In this document: one piece after another, positions 1 to 8,999 of the stretch
Position numbering within the stretch: position 1 is the stretch's first letter
Layout of the letters: every line of letters begins with the position of its first letter
From: Oasisia sp. SBJ-2009
Lineage: Eukaryota > Annelida > Polychaeta > Sabellida > Siboglinidae
Reading direction: 5' to 3'
Assembly: GCA_964017155.1 (NCBI GenBank)
Contig: OZ024858.1
Span: 21,258,657 to 21,322,656, forward strand
Length of the DNA: 64,000 nt
Position numbers and translations under genes: made by a program
Notes under the pieces: generated by a model
What the model was told of the DNA's origin: nothing
Database searches by the model: none
What the model saw: the letters and a program-made list of their open reading frames with translations, nothing else

Positions 1-229
1 CATTGCCTGAATTCACTTAGTTGTATGAAAGAATACCTGGCTATAGACATTGGCAATTGTGAATGGTCAATCTTTTTGCACTAATTTTAGCATGGCTGAA
101 TACTTAGGAAGACCAAGACTGTGCAGATGAATGTTCTGTCAGGAAAGCACAGAGCAGTATTACAAACTGGTTACCACACTATATAAGAACCTACCTTTGC
201 TTTTCACCTGCGCAATAACTAAAAGTCAG
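1..229 (+). other. Intron upstream of exon A (partial)
   Basis: This stretch ends in a splice acceptor (AAAAGTCAG before position 230) and shows no coding signal in frame with exon A. The open frame running through 131-229 lacks coiled-coil composition, so I read it as intron. The earlier exons and promoter of the gene lie outside the window. Confidence 0.6.
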
Positions 230-379
230 GAGGAACTGGAGCAGCTCCACAGAGAGCTGCGGCGGAGCAAGTCAGAGCTCCAGTTGCTCCAGGAATCAAC
301 GGAGAAATGGCGGCGACAACTCGACTCTCTTGACACGCAGCTTGAGCAGGAAATAGCAAGTCGCAGGCTCAAAATTAAG
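230..379 (+). CDS. Coiled-coil protein gene, exon A (5'-partial gene)
   Basis: First visible exon of the coiled-coil gene: 50 codons, phase 0 at both ends, acceptor ...GTCAG, donor AAG|GTATGA. The peptide begins EELEQLHRELRRS and is almost wholly heptad-like, with leucines spaced among E, K, R and Q, as expected of a parallel coiled coil. No catalytic motif, signal peptide or membrane segment is visible in any exon of this gene. Composition suggests a structural centrosomal or cytoskeletal scaffold. Centriolin or another large centrosomal coiled-coil protein is possible, but coiled coils resemble one another and I do not assign a name. Exons A-H (230-7835) supply about 310 codons before the duplicated part begins. 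Confidence 0.85.
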
Positions 380-465
380 GTATGACATCTTCTTAGAGGT
401 ATTTCATAATTGTATCTCAATTTTTAATATTAGTACATAATAAAAAGTGTAGACATCTTATATTC

Positions 466-795
466 TTCTTCTTCTTCTTCCATTAATGGCCACCGGTCAA
501 CTTGCTGACCATTATTGGCATTGGTTTTTTTGAGTTGTCCTTCTCTAGAATTAGTGAATCCACTACAGATTACACATTTATTTACCCCCTGTGTGGGATC
601 TTTTACTTCCCCTGGCATAGACACCAGTTAGAAGGGACCACCGACCACCGACTTTTAGTGTCTCTTCCGAAAGACACAGGCAAATGTCGGGTGAACAAAA
701 TTGCCTAAGTTTTTAAACGGCGGTAGGTGGGATTGAACCACCGTCCTCTCGATTGACAGTCCGGCGCTCTACCACGCAACCACCGCTCACCACTG
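466..795 (-). mobile_element. tRNA-derived SINE
   Basis: Read on the minus strand, 795 to about 720 is a tRNA-like head. It has an A box (TGCGTGGTAGAGCG) and a B box (GGTTCAATCCC) ending in a CCACCTACCGCC acceptor-like stem. A body follows containing TTTCGGAAGAGACACTAAAA and GGGGAAGTAAAAGATCCCAC, the kind of conserved central block found in metazoan SINEs. The tail is a (GAA)n run at 466-480 on the plus strand. It looks full length at about 330 bp. It ends only about 30 bases before exon B, so it supplies most of the sequence just upstream of that acceptor. Confidence 0.8.
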
Positions 796-826
796 TTGTG
801 TTGATATCTCCTTCTGTGTTCTTCAG

Positions 827-892
827 GTGGTCGAAGACAAACTGACCGATTTGAAGACAAAAAGGAAACTGAAAGAGCAGGATCTTAGCTGG
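827..892 (+). CDS. Coiled-coil protein gene, exon B
   Basis: Short 22-codon exon, phase 0-0, with acceptor TTCTTCAG and donor TGG|GTGAGT. The peptide (VVEDKLTDLKTKRKLKEQDLSW) is charged and helical and keeps the frame between exons A and C. It is the smallest exon of the 5' half and the intron before it holds a SINE. It is supported by phase and splice sites rather than length. Confidence 0.7.
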
Positions 893-1480
893 GTGAGTGG
901 TCATCTATATATCACTGACCAGTCATTTATGCTAAGTTTGATGCATTTTATATCAATGTTTGGTTGAAAGCATTAATAGAAAGTAACATTGAAGTGAACA
1001 TACTTATCAAGCATGGTACTGATGTCTAGAACAATCCCATGGTGCAGTGCAAGAAGACGTATTTGCACTTTTTGTGGTAACCTCTAATGTTTGAATTGGT
1101 TTTTACCATGACTAATGTTAGTGTTAGAAGTAATGTCAAAATGTTGTTAATAAATGTACGTAAAGTTTGTGAGTTGGTACTGCATTGTTTAATTTGTTTT
1201 ACATTAAAATAGTCTACAAAATTATGTTATACATGTGTAGGTAGTCCTGTGTGCATGGCTCTGCATGCATACATGCGTTTATTCTGCAATAAACCATGTT
1301 TAAAATTTGGTTTACAGCGTGAACTTTGTATGGTCGGAATATTAAAACTGAGAATGCTTTCTCAGGTTAACTAAATATATTTCTGCAGGCTATGTATTAT
1401 AAAAATGTTTATTCTTATATTAAAAATATTTAACGAGTAGACGAGAAATAGAGAGATTCATTTAAAAATATTGCTCTTGT
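893..1480 (+). other. Intron B, left part
   Basis: AT-rich intron sequence in which I see no gene, tRNA or mobile element. Confidence 0.6.
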
Positions 1481-1774
1481 GGAGGAGTAAGTGGAGCAGT
1501 AACTGGAGAAATAAGTGGAGCAGTAAGTGGAGCAGTAATTGGAGCAGTAAGTGGAGCAGTAACTGGAGAAGTAAGTGGAGCAGTAACTGGAGCAGTAAGT
1601 GGAGCAGTAATTGGATCAGTAATTGGATCAGTAAGTGGAGCAGTAAGTGGAGCAGTAAGTGGAGCAGTAAGTGGAGCAGTAAGTGGAGCAGTAAGTGGAA
1701 CAGTAAGTGGAGCAGTAATTGAATCAGTAAGTGGAGCAGTAAGTGGAACAGTAAGTGGAGCAGTAATTGGAGCA
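1481..1774 (+). repeat. 12-bp minisatellite GTAAGTGGAGCA
   Basis: About 24 tandem copies of a 12-bp unit with occasional variants (GTAACTGGAGAA, GTAATTGGATCA). Because 12 is a multiple of three it is open in several frames on both strands, but it lies inside intron B. Most units present CAGTAAGT, close to the consensus 5' splice donor, in the sense direction. Confidence 0.95.
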
Positions 1775-1839
1775 TTTCACTGAGAACACACGAGGAAAAC
1801 AATCACATACAGACCAAACGTTGTTGTGTTTCACGACAG

Positions 1840-2057
1840 GATGACAGCGAGCTGCAGGGTGACACGAGCGACGTCCAGGAGTTGACGACAGAACTGGAGC
1901 ATCTGAAGCGACAAGTGGAGCAGGCTAGAGCCAAGTTGGTGGAGCTTGAAGCCGAGAGGACAACAGCTGAGACGGCTGTTGCGAAACTGAAGCGAAAGAA
2001 GGTTCAGCTGGATGAGACCCACCGAGGTCTGCACAGTCAGGTCCACCAACTGAAAAG
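1840..2057 (+). CDS. Coiled-coil protein gene, exon C
   Basis: The largest 5' exon, 72 codons plus 2 nt (phase 0 to 2), acceptor CACGACAG and donor AAAAG|GTGATG. The peptide starts DDSELQGDTSDVQELTTELE and continues in clear heptads with long runs of E, K, Q and A, including KLKRKK near its end. It joins exon D by an AG|A arginine codon split across the intron. The exon start was set by the acceptor and agrees with the phase of exon B. Confidence 0.87.
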
Positions 2058-2318
2058 GTGATGTCTTGTGACTTCAGCAGGGCCCGTACGGGGCCTTGAA
2101 AGTCTTGAAAAGGCTTGAATTTGATTGGACCAAATTCAAGGCCTTGAAATCTTTGAATTTTATAAAGTAGTCTTGAAAAGTCTTGAATTTAATTGTGGTC
2201 AATAAATAATTTGTTTGACTCAATTGTCATGACAAACTAACAGATGTAGGCCAGTGGCAGTCGGGCGGAAGGGAAAGCCAACGCACAAAAATAACTCGCT
2301 GTTCTTAGTCGAGTAAGG

Positions 2319-2952
2319 TGAGGCGAGGGTGATCTCCCCGGCATGCGAGAGTGATCTCCCCGGCATGCGAGGGTGATCTCCCTGGCATGCGATGGTGATC
2401 TCCCCGGCATGCGAGGGTGATCTCCCCGGCATGCGAGGGTGATCTCCCCGGCATGCGAGGGTGATCTCCCTGGCATGCGAGGGTGATCTCCCCGGCATGC
2501 GAGGGTGATCTCCCCGGCATGCGAGGGTGATCTCCCCGGCATGCGAGGGTGATCTCCCCAATATGCGAGGGTGATCTCCCTGGCATGCGAAGGTGATCTC
2601 CCCGGCATGCGAGGGTGATCTCCCCGGCATGCGAGGGTGATCTCCCCGGCATGCGAGGCTGATCTCCCCGGCATGCAAGGGTGATCTCCCTGGCATGCGA
2701 AGGTGATCTCCCTGGTATGCGAGTGTGATCTCCCCAACATGCGAGGGTGATCTCCCCGGCATGCGAAGCTGATCTCCCCGGCATGCGAGGCTGATCTCCC
2801 CGGCATGCAAGGGTGATCTCCCCGGCATGCGAGGCTGATCTCCCCGGCATGCAAGGGTGATCTCCCCGGCATGCGAGGCTGATCTCCCCGGCATGCGAGG
2901 CTGATCTCCCCGGCATGCGAGGGTGATCTCCCCGGCATGCGAGGCTGATCTC
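2319..2952 (+). repeat. 22-bp minisatellite in intron C
   Basis: About 29 copies of a 22-bp unit with core GATCTCCCCGGCATGCGAGG. Because 22 is not a multiple of three and the unit has no stop on the minus strand, three overlapping minus-strand open frames of more than 200 codons result; these are repeat artefacts. Variants (GGGTGA or GGCTGA, GCGA or GCAA) are interspersed. Confidence 0.95.
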
Positions 2953-3061
2953 AGTCATATTAACACTTACTGTGAAACTTCAAATTGAGATGATTCAGTC
3001 AACTTGAACATACTGATCAATTTTAACCACATCTCTTAACCCTTTTCTTCTGTGGTTGCAG

Positions 3062-3219
3062 AACGGAGCAGCAGATTGAGGAGAGAGTGAAGAGCAGAAG
3101 GTTAAAGCTGGAGCGTCTGGACGGAGAGCTGCGGCAGATTGAGGCTGCCCTGGATGAGGGGAGGGACAGGAAGGGGGCTGTGGATAGGGACCTGACCACA
3201 CTCAGGGCCAGTGTACACG
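3062..3219 (+). CDS. Coiled-coil protein gene, exon D
   Basis: 158-nt exon, phase 2 to 1, acceptor TGGTTGCAG and donor CACG|GTGAGA. The peptide reads RTEQQIEERVKSRRLKLERL and continues as a charged helix with a DEGRDRKGAVDRDL stretch. The donor and the 40 bases after it are the founder-like unit of a tandem array resumed at 3755. Confidence 0.87.
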
Positions 3220-3323
3220 GTGAGACACCTTCACTGATATTGTAACACTAAATGTATGTGCATTGCTTAAGAATTTATTTTTAATGTCATACACGTTTTA
3301 ATCAGTGTTTATGTTTTAGATTA

Positions 3324-3391
<68 letters not shown>

Positions 3392-4150
3392 CTATATATA
3401 TATATATATCTAAACCTATATATCTAAATCTATATATATATAAATCTATATATATATATAAATTTAAATACAGAGTTTTAGTAAAGGTTTTAATTTCAGA
3501 TTAATTTATATAATTTACATATCAAGTTTTAGTACTATACATCTTAAAAACAGTGTATAATTTATTTTTAATTTATTTATATAATTTACATACAAAGGTT
3601 TACTAGTGCATCTTAAAACCAAAAAGTAATATGATTTATATTAATTTATATAATTTATATTACTATTTATTAATATACATTTAGTATATCTCTTGTGCAG
3701 CGCATCAATCCGCCTTGCGGGAATTAGCGCTATATAAAAAACTATAATTATTTTGTGAGATACCTTCACTGATATTGTAAAACTAAATGTATGTGAGATA
3801 TCTTCACTGATATTGTGAAACTAAATGTATGTGATATATATTCTCCGATATCGTAAAACTAAATGTATGTGAGATATCTTCGCTGATATTGTAAAACTAA
3901 ATATATGTGAGATACCTTCACTGATATTGTATAATTAAATGTATGTGAGATACCTTCACTGATATTGTAAAACTAAATGTATGTGAGATATCTTCACTGA
4001 TATCATGAAACACTTGGAGATAAGATAGCTTCACTGATATTGTAAAACAAATTGGAGGTGAGATATCTTCACTGATAGTGTAAAACAAAGTGCATGTGAG
4101 ATATTGTCACTAAAACTAAGTGTAGGTGACATATATTGTCACTGATATTG
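3220..4150 (+). repeat. About 40-bp donor-derived tandem array in intron D, interrupted
   Basis: The sequence GTGAGACACCTTCACTGATA at the exon D donor reappears as diverged units of roughly 40 bp (GTGAGATACCTTCACTGATA and so on) from about 3755 to 4150, some ten times. The first unit is separated from the rest by an inserted dispersed repeat at about 3290-3750, so the array was in place before that insertion. Confidence 0.8.
3290..3750 (-). repeat. Dispersed AT-rich repeat with TATATAGCGCTAATTCCCGC end
   Basis: This block is the reverse complement of 27310-27725 and 57365-57790. Shared parts include the end TATATAGCGCTAATTCCCGC, a central (TA)n tract and AACACTGATTAAAACGTGTATG. The internal (TA)n at 3312-3390 varies in length between copies. 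It is probably a non-autonomous mobile element, but I see no coding capacity or terminal repeats that would class it. Confidence 0.75.
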
Positions 4151-4384
4151 TAAAAATAATTAAGTGAGATCCATCATTATTATTGAATATTAGTAGCTAT
4201 GCACTGTATTATTTTTATATTGTAATCTGCAAATTGGTGCATAATATACTTACAGTGTATTATTTTATATATTTTGCTACAGATGTGATTGTTATTATAG
4301 ACATGTCACTTTGACAGTTTGTAACATATTTCAGCCCGAATATTTCCAAACAGACTCGTGAGTTTTTGTGGCGAAACATTTCAG

Positions 4385-4458
4385 AGCACACTGGTGAGCT
4401 GGAGGAGCTCCACTCTAGTCTACAGGCAGCTGAGAGCCAAGTGGAGCTACTGGAGCAG
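4385..4458 (+). CDS. Coiled-coil protein gene, exon E
   Basis: 74-nt exon, phase 1 to 0, acceptor ACATTTCAG and donor GAGCAG|GTAAGT (perfect consensus). The peptide is EHTGELEELHSSLQAAESQ and onward. An alternative acceptor at 4334 would add 50 nt and shift the frame out of the helix, so the downstream AG was chosen. Confidence 0.82.
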
Positions 4459-5269
4459 GTAAGTCGACTCCAGCAATGAGATGCTCTTGACACATCATAA
4501 GATATTGACAGCAACTAATTCGTCTTTGCACCAATTCAGCTGTGTTCGTCTCAACTCTAACAATGTTACTAAATCTATCTTAGCAATGTCTCGTCAGTTC
4601 ATTTTCATTAGCTTAATTAATTGTTCTACCAGAAAATAATTTAATTGACTGTCAAAAGTGGATTTTTTGCATTAAAACACAATACAATTATGCATACGTT
4701 TCTGTGCTGGTGTTGATGACTATTAAAAAAAATGGGTTGAAGGCGAAATGTTGGCAAACTATTGGCCTTTAGCTACTTACCAGATGTAAGGAGGAAAAGA
4801 AGTTGTCTGACCATACAAAAAAAAAACCTGCACGTTTTTATCAATTTGTTTAATCACTAATATTTTTTACTAATAACAATTATTATGTCTAATCACTAAT
4901 ATATGTTTAACTACTAATGCATACTATACATTTAGTACTAATGTCACTCATAACTAATACAAACTTTTTTCTGGGAATACTTCATTTCTGATTCCTAACA
5001 TTAACTTTTTGTTACAACATTTATTTTGTGTCATTACAAAAAAATTTAGTCTTGCATGATAAACATTTGAAACTATCGTACAGATATTTCTGTAAAATAT
5101 ACGTTTTTATAATGCCAAAATTGTTGGCAAAATATACAGCAGAATGTCTCATAGCTGCACGTTTCTGGTGGCCTTTTTTCATGGATCTTGTTGCTAGGTC
5201 ATGTGGTTGGTTTAGATAATGATGTTGATTCAGTCATTAATTTTTGTGACGCGAACCAACTTCTTTCAG
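4459..5269 (+). other. Intron E
   Basis: AT-rich intron with no recognisable element. A short open frame (5028-5219) has no coding character. Confidence 0.6.
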
Positions 5270-5371
5270 ATGTTAACGACAGTTAACTCCAGCTTTTGTC
5301 AAGTATCCAGAGAACTTGCTGCGAAAGAGTGTGAATTGCGTTATGCTACTGACAATGTTGAACGTGTGAAG
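5270..5371 (+). CDS. Coiled-coil protein gene, exon F
   Basis: 34-codon exon, phase 0-0, acceptor TTCTTTCAG, donor AAG|GTAGCT. The peptide contains SRELAAKECELRYATDNVER, a helical segment. Its two cysteines and aromatic residues make it less regular than its neighbours, but frame, splice sites and phase fit. Confidence 0.75.
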
Positions 5372-6344
5372 GTAGCTTGTCCGTACTAATCCTGTGCATG
5401 CCTGCCGTGTCATTTACCACAATCTTTGGCACCCCCTAGTGGCGATAGTAATTCACATTGTCTCCAATCATTAATCATTTTCAAAGCAGATATTTGTGTT
5501 TGTTTTCATAAGAGCATGGATACATGCCATAATTAAAGATCCCTCTTAAATTTCATCTTTAAACCTATTTCATTTCAGATTAATGGTGAGCTGGGTAATT
5601 TGATCAACTAAGTCATTTGACTTTGGTGAAACAATTGGACAAACACCTATTTTTAACTGGGTACAGTCATGTATTGGCGAACAATGGTAAAAGTGGAGTG
5701 GCTCTATATATATAACAGCATAAAAATATCAACACGCAAGCTATTTGGCCTAACAACAAAGTTTGTTCACTTTGTTCAATGATTTTAGCACTGCTTTGAA
5801 ACTGGTCTTGTGATTCCGTTGTCAACAAACATAGAATTTATGTTTTGAAAATGATCTGTGGCGATGATCCCTCCTGCCTTGAATGCACCTTGAATGCCGT
5901 CTTTCACAACCTGTTTCTGTCTTCACAAGCTGCAGCATACTTCAGTACGTCTTAGTTGACATATTTAGATGTACACTTTCTTTATAACACATCAACATTG
6001 TTTACCAAATTATTATATTTAAATACACATTGAATTAACTTCATGTGTACTTGTTTCTGTTCAGCTTATATGTTGTTAATCGCTTTATTCATCCACATTC
6101 GTTGGATTTTAATACACACGTATTCCTTGTGCTACCAACACACGCTGATATCATAGCTTTATGCAGAGACCCGTTCACCCGTCATTTGGATGGGTAAAAC
6201 CTGTTGTGGACGGGTAGAAATATGGGTGGACTGGTGGTCGACGGGTAAAAGAATGAAGTAAAGAGCAAAAAAGGTGTCAGTCGTGGCTTGAAAATAGGTG
6301 CCACTTGTCTGTTTTTAGTTTTTTTCAGGTCGTAAAGTAAATCT
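5372..6344 (+). other. Intron F, left part
   Basis: No gene or mobile element recognised. Sequence is moderately AT-rich and non-repetitive until the microsatellite block at 6345. Confidence 0.55.
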
Positions 6345-6358
6345 CAACTGGTGTGTGT

Positions 6359-6436
<78 letters not shown>

Positions 6437-6588
6437 TATGGGTGTGTGAGTGAGTGAGTGAGTGAGTGAGTGAGAGTGAGTGAGTGAGTGAGTGAGTGAG
6501 TGAATGAGTGAGTGAGTGAGTGAGTGAGTGAGTGTGTGTGTGTGAGTGAGTGAGTGTGTGTTTGTGTGAGTGAGTGAGTGAGTGTGAG

Positions 6589-6648
<60 letters not shown>

Positions 6649-6660
6649 TGTGTGTGTGTG
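6345..6660 (+). repeat. Compound (GT)n (GAGT)n (GTGC)n microsatellite
   Basis: Three adjoining simple-repeat domains: (GT)n to about 6434, (GAGT)n to about 6590, then (GTGC)n to about 6648 and a short (GT)n tail. The order suggests stepwise mutation of one dinucleotide tract. Minus-strand His/Thr/Ser frames here are artefacts. Confidence 0.95.
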
Positions 6661-6989
6661 CAGATGTTCCTCAAGTGTCCTCACTGACCTGTCCAGTCTG
6701 ATGAATCAGTTGGAAAGATTCACTCATGACGAGGTTTTAAATTAGATTGTGCAATTCTAATTACTCGGTGAAGTGCCAAGAGTGAACTTTGAACCTGTCT
6801 GTCTTCTCCTGGCCCTGGCTCCTGTCTGTCTAGTGGCGTGGACACTGGTCCCCACTCCTCTCTCTGTGTCCCCCTGGTGGCTAGGGAAACCACTCACTCA
6901 TATCCCACGCTTGTACAAAGGCAGGTAGTGATTAGAGCCTGCAAACACGTGTTATCACTGCAGTGGGTAGTTTACGTAATTGATGCCAT

Positions 6990-7096
6990 GCACATACACA
7001 CATGTGTGCATGCATGCATGCATACACAGGCACACACTCATGCACACATACACACATACACACATACATGCACACACACCACACGCACACACCATA

Positions 7097-7169
<73 letters not shown>

Positions 7170-7183
7170 ACACACACACAAAC
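6990..7183 (+). repeat. (CA)n microsatellite with CATG-rich leader
   Basis: Imperfect CATGCATG and CACATACA repeats lead into a pure (CA)n tract at about 7100-7162. It lies in intron F, about 140 bases before exon G. Confidence 0.92.
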
Positions 7184-7325
7184 TCATGATAATTATGTAT
7201 TCTATAATTTATATGTGATTTTGCTCTATTTGCTTGCTTTTATTGGGGCTATTATTTCAATATAGTAATACTGTGTGGAGTGTTACCACATGTCACATGA
7301 CCTGTGCATCACTGGTGTGTTTCAG

Positions 7326-7395
7326 ATGGAGGCTGAGAGACAACAGAAGACTCAGGAAAACTTTGTTGGACTCGACGAGAAAGTCCAGAATCTTG
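7326..7395 (+). CDS. Coiled-coil protein gene, exon G
   Basis: 70-nt exon, phase 0 to 1, acceptor TGTGTTTCAG and donor CTTG|GTGGGT. The peptide is MEAERQQKTQENFVGLDEKV plus QNL. Its phase-1 end matches exon H, which begins with the two bases needed to complete an alanine codon. Confidence 0.8.
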
Positions 7396-7743
7396 GTGGG
7401 TTAACACAAGGCGCGGGTTCAATTCAATTCACTTGTTTATTTATTAACTTCAGTAATGCAATTAATTTAATTTAAGTCATTAACTTTATACAACAGTTTA
7501 ATGTGATTACAGGTGCATATCTAAAATTTATTATTTATGAATATCAGACATTCTGCGTTTATGATATCGAGGTGTTTCCTCTTTTTTCAGTTAGACTCCA
7601 GTCACTAGACCATGTAATTGTTAATGGGAGGGAAGTGCGGGGGGGGGGGGCAATGAGATTGACTGGTTGTTCATCCATTTATCGTCACTTTGGGTTATTT
7701 ACTGACAGTCTTGTAAAGACGTGTTTGTCTGTTGTGTTCTCAG
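7396..7743 (+). other. Intron G
   Basis: Short intron. It contains a run of 11 G residues near 7641, likely length-variable, and no other feature. Confidence 0.6.
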
Positions 7744-7835
7744 CGCGAGAGATTGCCAAGAGGGATGCTGAGAAGGATGAATTAATGACAGCCTTGTCAA
7801 GGTCATGCGAGGAACTCACCAGTTTACGAACACAG
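7744..7835 (+). CDS. Coiled-coil protein gene, exon H (last single-copy exon)
   Basis: 92-nt exon, phase 1 to 0, acceptor GTGTTCTCAG and donor ACACAG|GTTTCC, a weak donor. The peptide is AREIAKRDAEKDELMTALSR and onward, ending TSLRTQ. This is the last exon present once. Everything downstream in the gene exists in two copies, so a transcript leaving this donor can in principle join exon I of either copy. The donor is itself the start of a 52-bp tandem repeat. Confidence 0.82.
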
Positions 7836-8026
7836 GTTTCCATGATAATGAAACATTGGCTGCTTAGTAACCACATACATTAGTTCAGGTCTCCATGGTA
7901 ACGAAATGTTGACTGCTTAGTAACCATAGACATTAGTTCAGGTCTCCATGCGTTGACTGCTTGGTAACCAAATACATTAGTTTAGGTCTCCATGGTAACA
8001 AAACGTTGACTGCTTAGTAACTAAAT
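7830..8026 (+). repeat. 52-bp tandem repeat at exon H donor, duplication boundary
   Basis: Four imperfect units of CAGGTYTCCATGGTAACGAA plus NGTTGACTGCTTAGTAACCA follow the exon H donor. Copy 2 of the large duplication begins within two of these units at about 31263. They therefore lie at the left breakpoint. Confidence 0.82.
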
Positions 8027-8030
8027 ACAC

Positions 8031-8460
8031 ATTCAGCTGAAAGCTGACAGTAAGAGTCACAGTAACTTTATTTCACAATGTAACATGGAAGCTGTTTCTA
8101 ATGCATTAGGAAAGCGTACTAATGCGAATATGTCCTAGACTTAGCTACAATGTGATATACACTTATTATGGGCAACTATACAACTCAAGAATACAATTTT
8201 ACTAAAATAAAAAGCAACACTGAGGACAATTTTGGGTGTATATTTTGTTTGACAGGAATATCTTAAATTACATTTTATTTGTGGAACAAATTGTTCAAGG
8301 ATCCAACATTTGGTTGTTTTGTAAGAAATTAACTTACTTTTGAAACAAGGATGTGAAACACAACATTTTGATCAATCAGCTTCACACAGTATGTGCCAAA
8401 GTAATTTTAATTTATTAAGAAAACTACATTTGCTAACACAGAATTTACCATGGGTTAAGA
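8031..8460 (+). other. Intron H, copy 1
   Basis: Non-repetitive AT-rich intron sequence. Much of it (about 8055-8405) has no clear counterpart in copy 2, where the corresponding stretch is shorter. Confidence 0.5.
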
Positions 8461-8464
8461 AACA

Positions 8465-8860
8465 CTGTGCGTGATGCCATGATACTCATGATGTTGGTGT
8501 CACATAACGCCATGATACTCATGCTGTCAGTGTCACATGACACCATGATATTCATGACATTAGTGTTACCTGACGCCATGAGTATCATGGCGTCAGTGTC
8601 ACATGATGCCATGATACTCATGTCATCAGTGTCACATGACACCATGATACTCATGTAATCAGTGTCACATGACGCCATGATACTTATGGCATCAGTGTCA
8701 CATGACGCATTGATATTCATGGCATCATGATGCCATGGTACTCATGACATCAGTGTCACATGACGCCATGATACTCATGACATCAGTGTCACATGACACC
8801 ATGATACTCATGGCATCAGTGTCACATGACACCATGATACTCATGGTGTCGGTGTCACAC
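8465..8860 (+). repeat. Minisatellite, ATGATACTCATG-core, copy 1
   Basis: Units of about 33 bp with core CATGATACTCATGACATCAG plus TGTCACATGACGC, roughly 12 copies, ending about 50 bases before exon I. The copy 2 version (31455-31850) uses a shorter unit of about 24 bp lacking the GTCACATGA segment. Confidence 0.88.
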
Positions 8861-8915
8861 TGGTCCTGCCAGTCTGCCCCTGCTGTCTGTGTAACACGTA
8901 ATGTTGTGTGTCCAG

Positions 8916-8999
8916 GAGTCGTCTGACAGGGCTCGGAGGATACAGCAACTGGAGGATGAAGTGACAAGTCTCAGACACAACCTGGAGGACAGAGACCAG
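8916..8999 (+). CDS. Coiled-coil protein gene, exon I, copy 1
   Basis: 28 codons, phase 0-0, acceptor GTGTGTCCAG and donor GACCAG|GTGAGA. The peptide is ESSDRARRIQQLEDEVTSLR plus HNLEDRDQ, a strong helix. Copy 2 differs at several residues (ESSERALQLQQ...RDH). The donor hexamer and following bases are repeated about 16 more times in the intron. Confidence 0.85.

Noticed and set aside
131..229. Upstream extension of exon A to an ATG at 131
   Set aside because: The extension lacks helical composition and a good acceptor splits it from the coiled-coil part. The gene clearly starts further upstream, outside the window.
2319..2952. Regularly spaced 22-bp repeats resembling a CRISPR array or a repetitive protein
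   Set aside because: The repeats are contiguous with no unique spacers, in an intron of a eukaryotic gene. It is a minisatellite.
4335..4384. Alternative upstream acceptor for exon E
   Set aside because: It adds 50 nt and puts the rest of the exon out of the coiled-coil frame.
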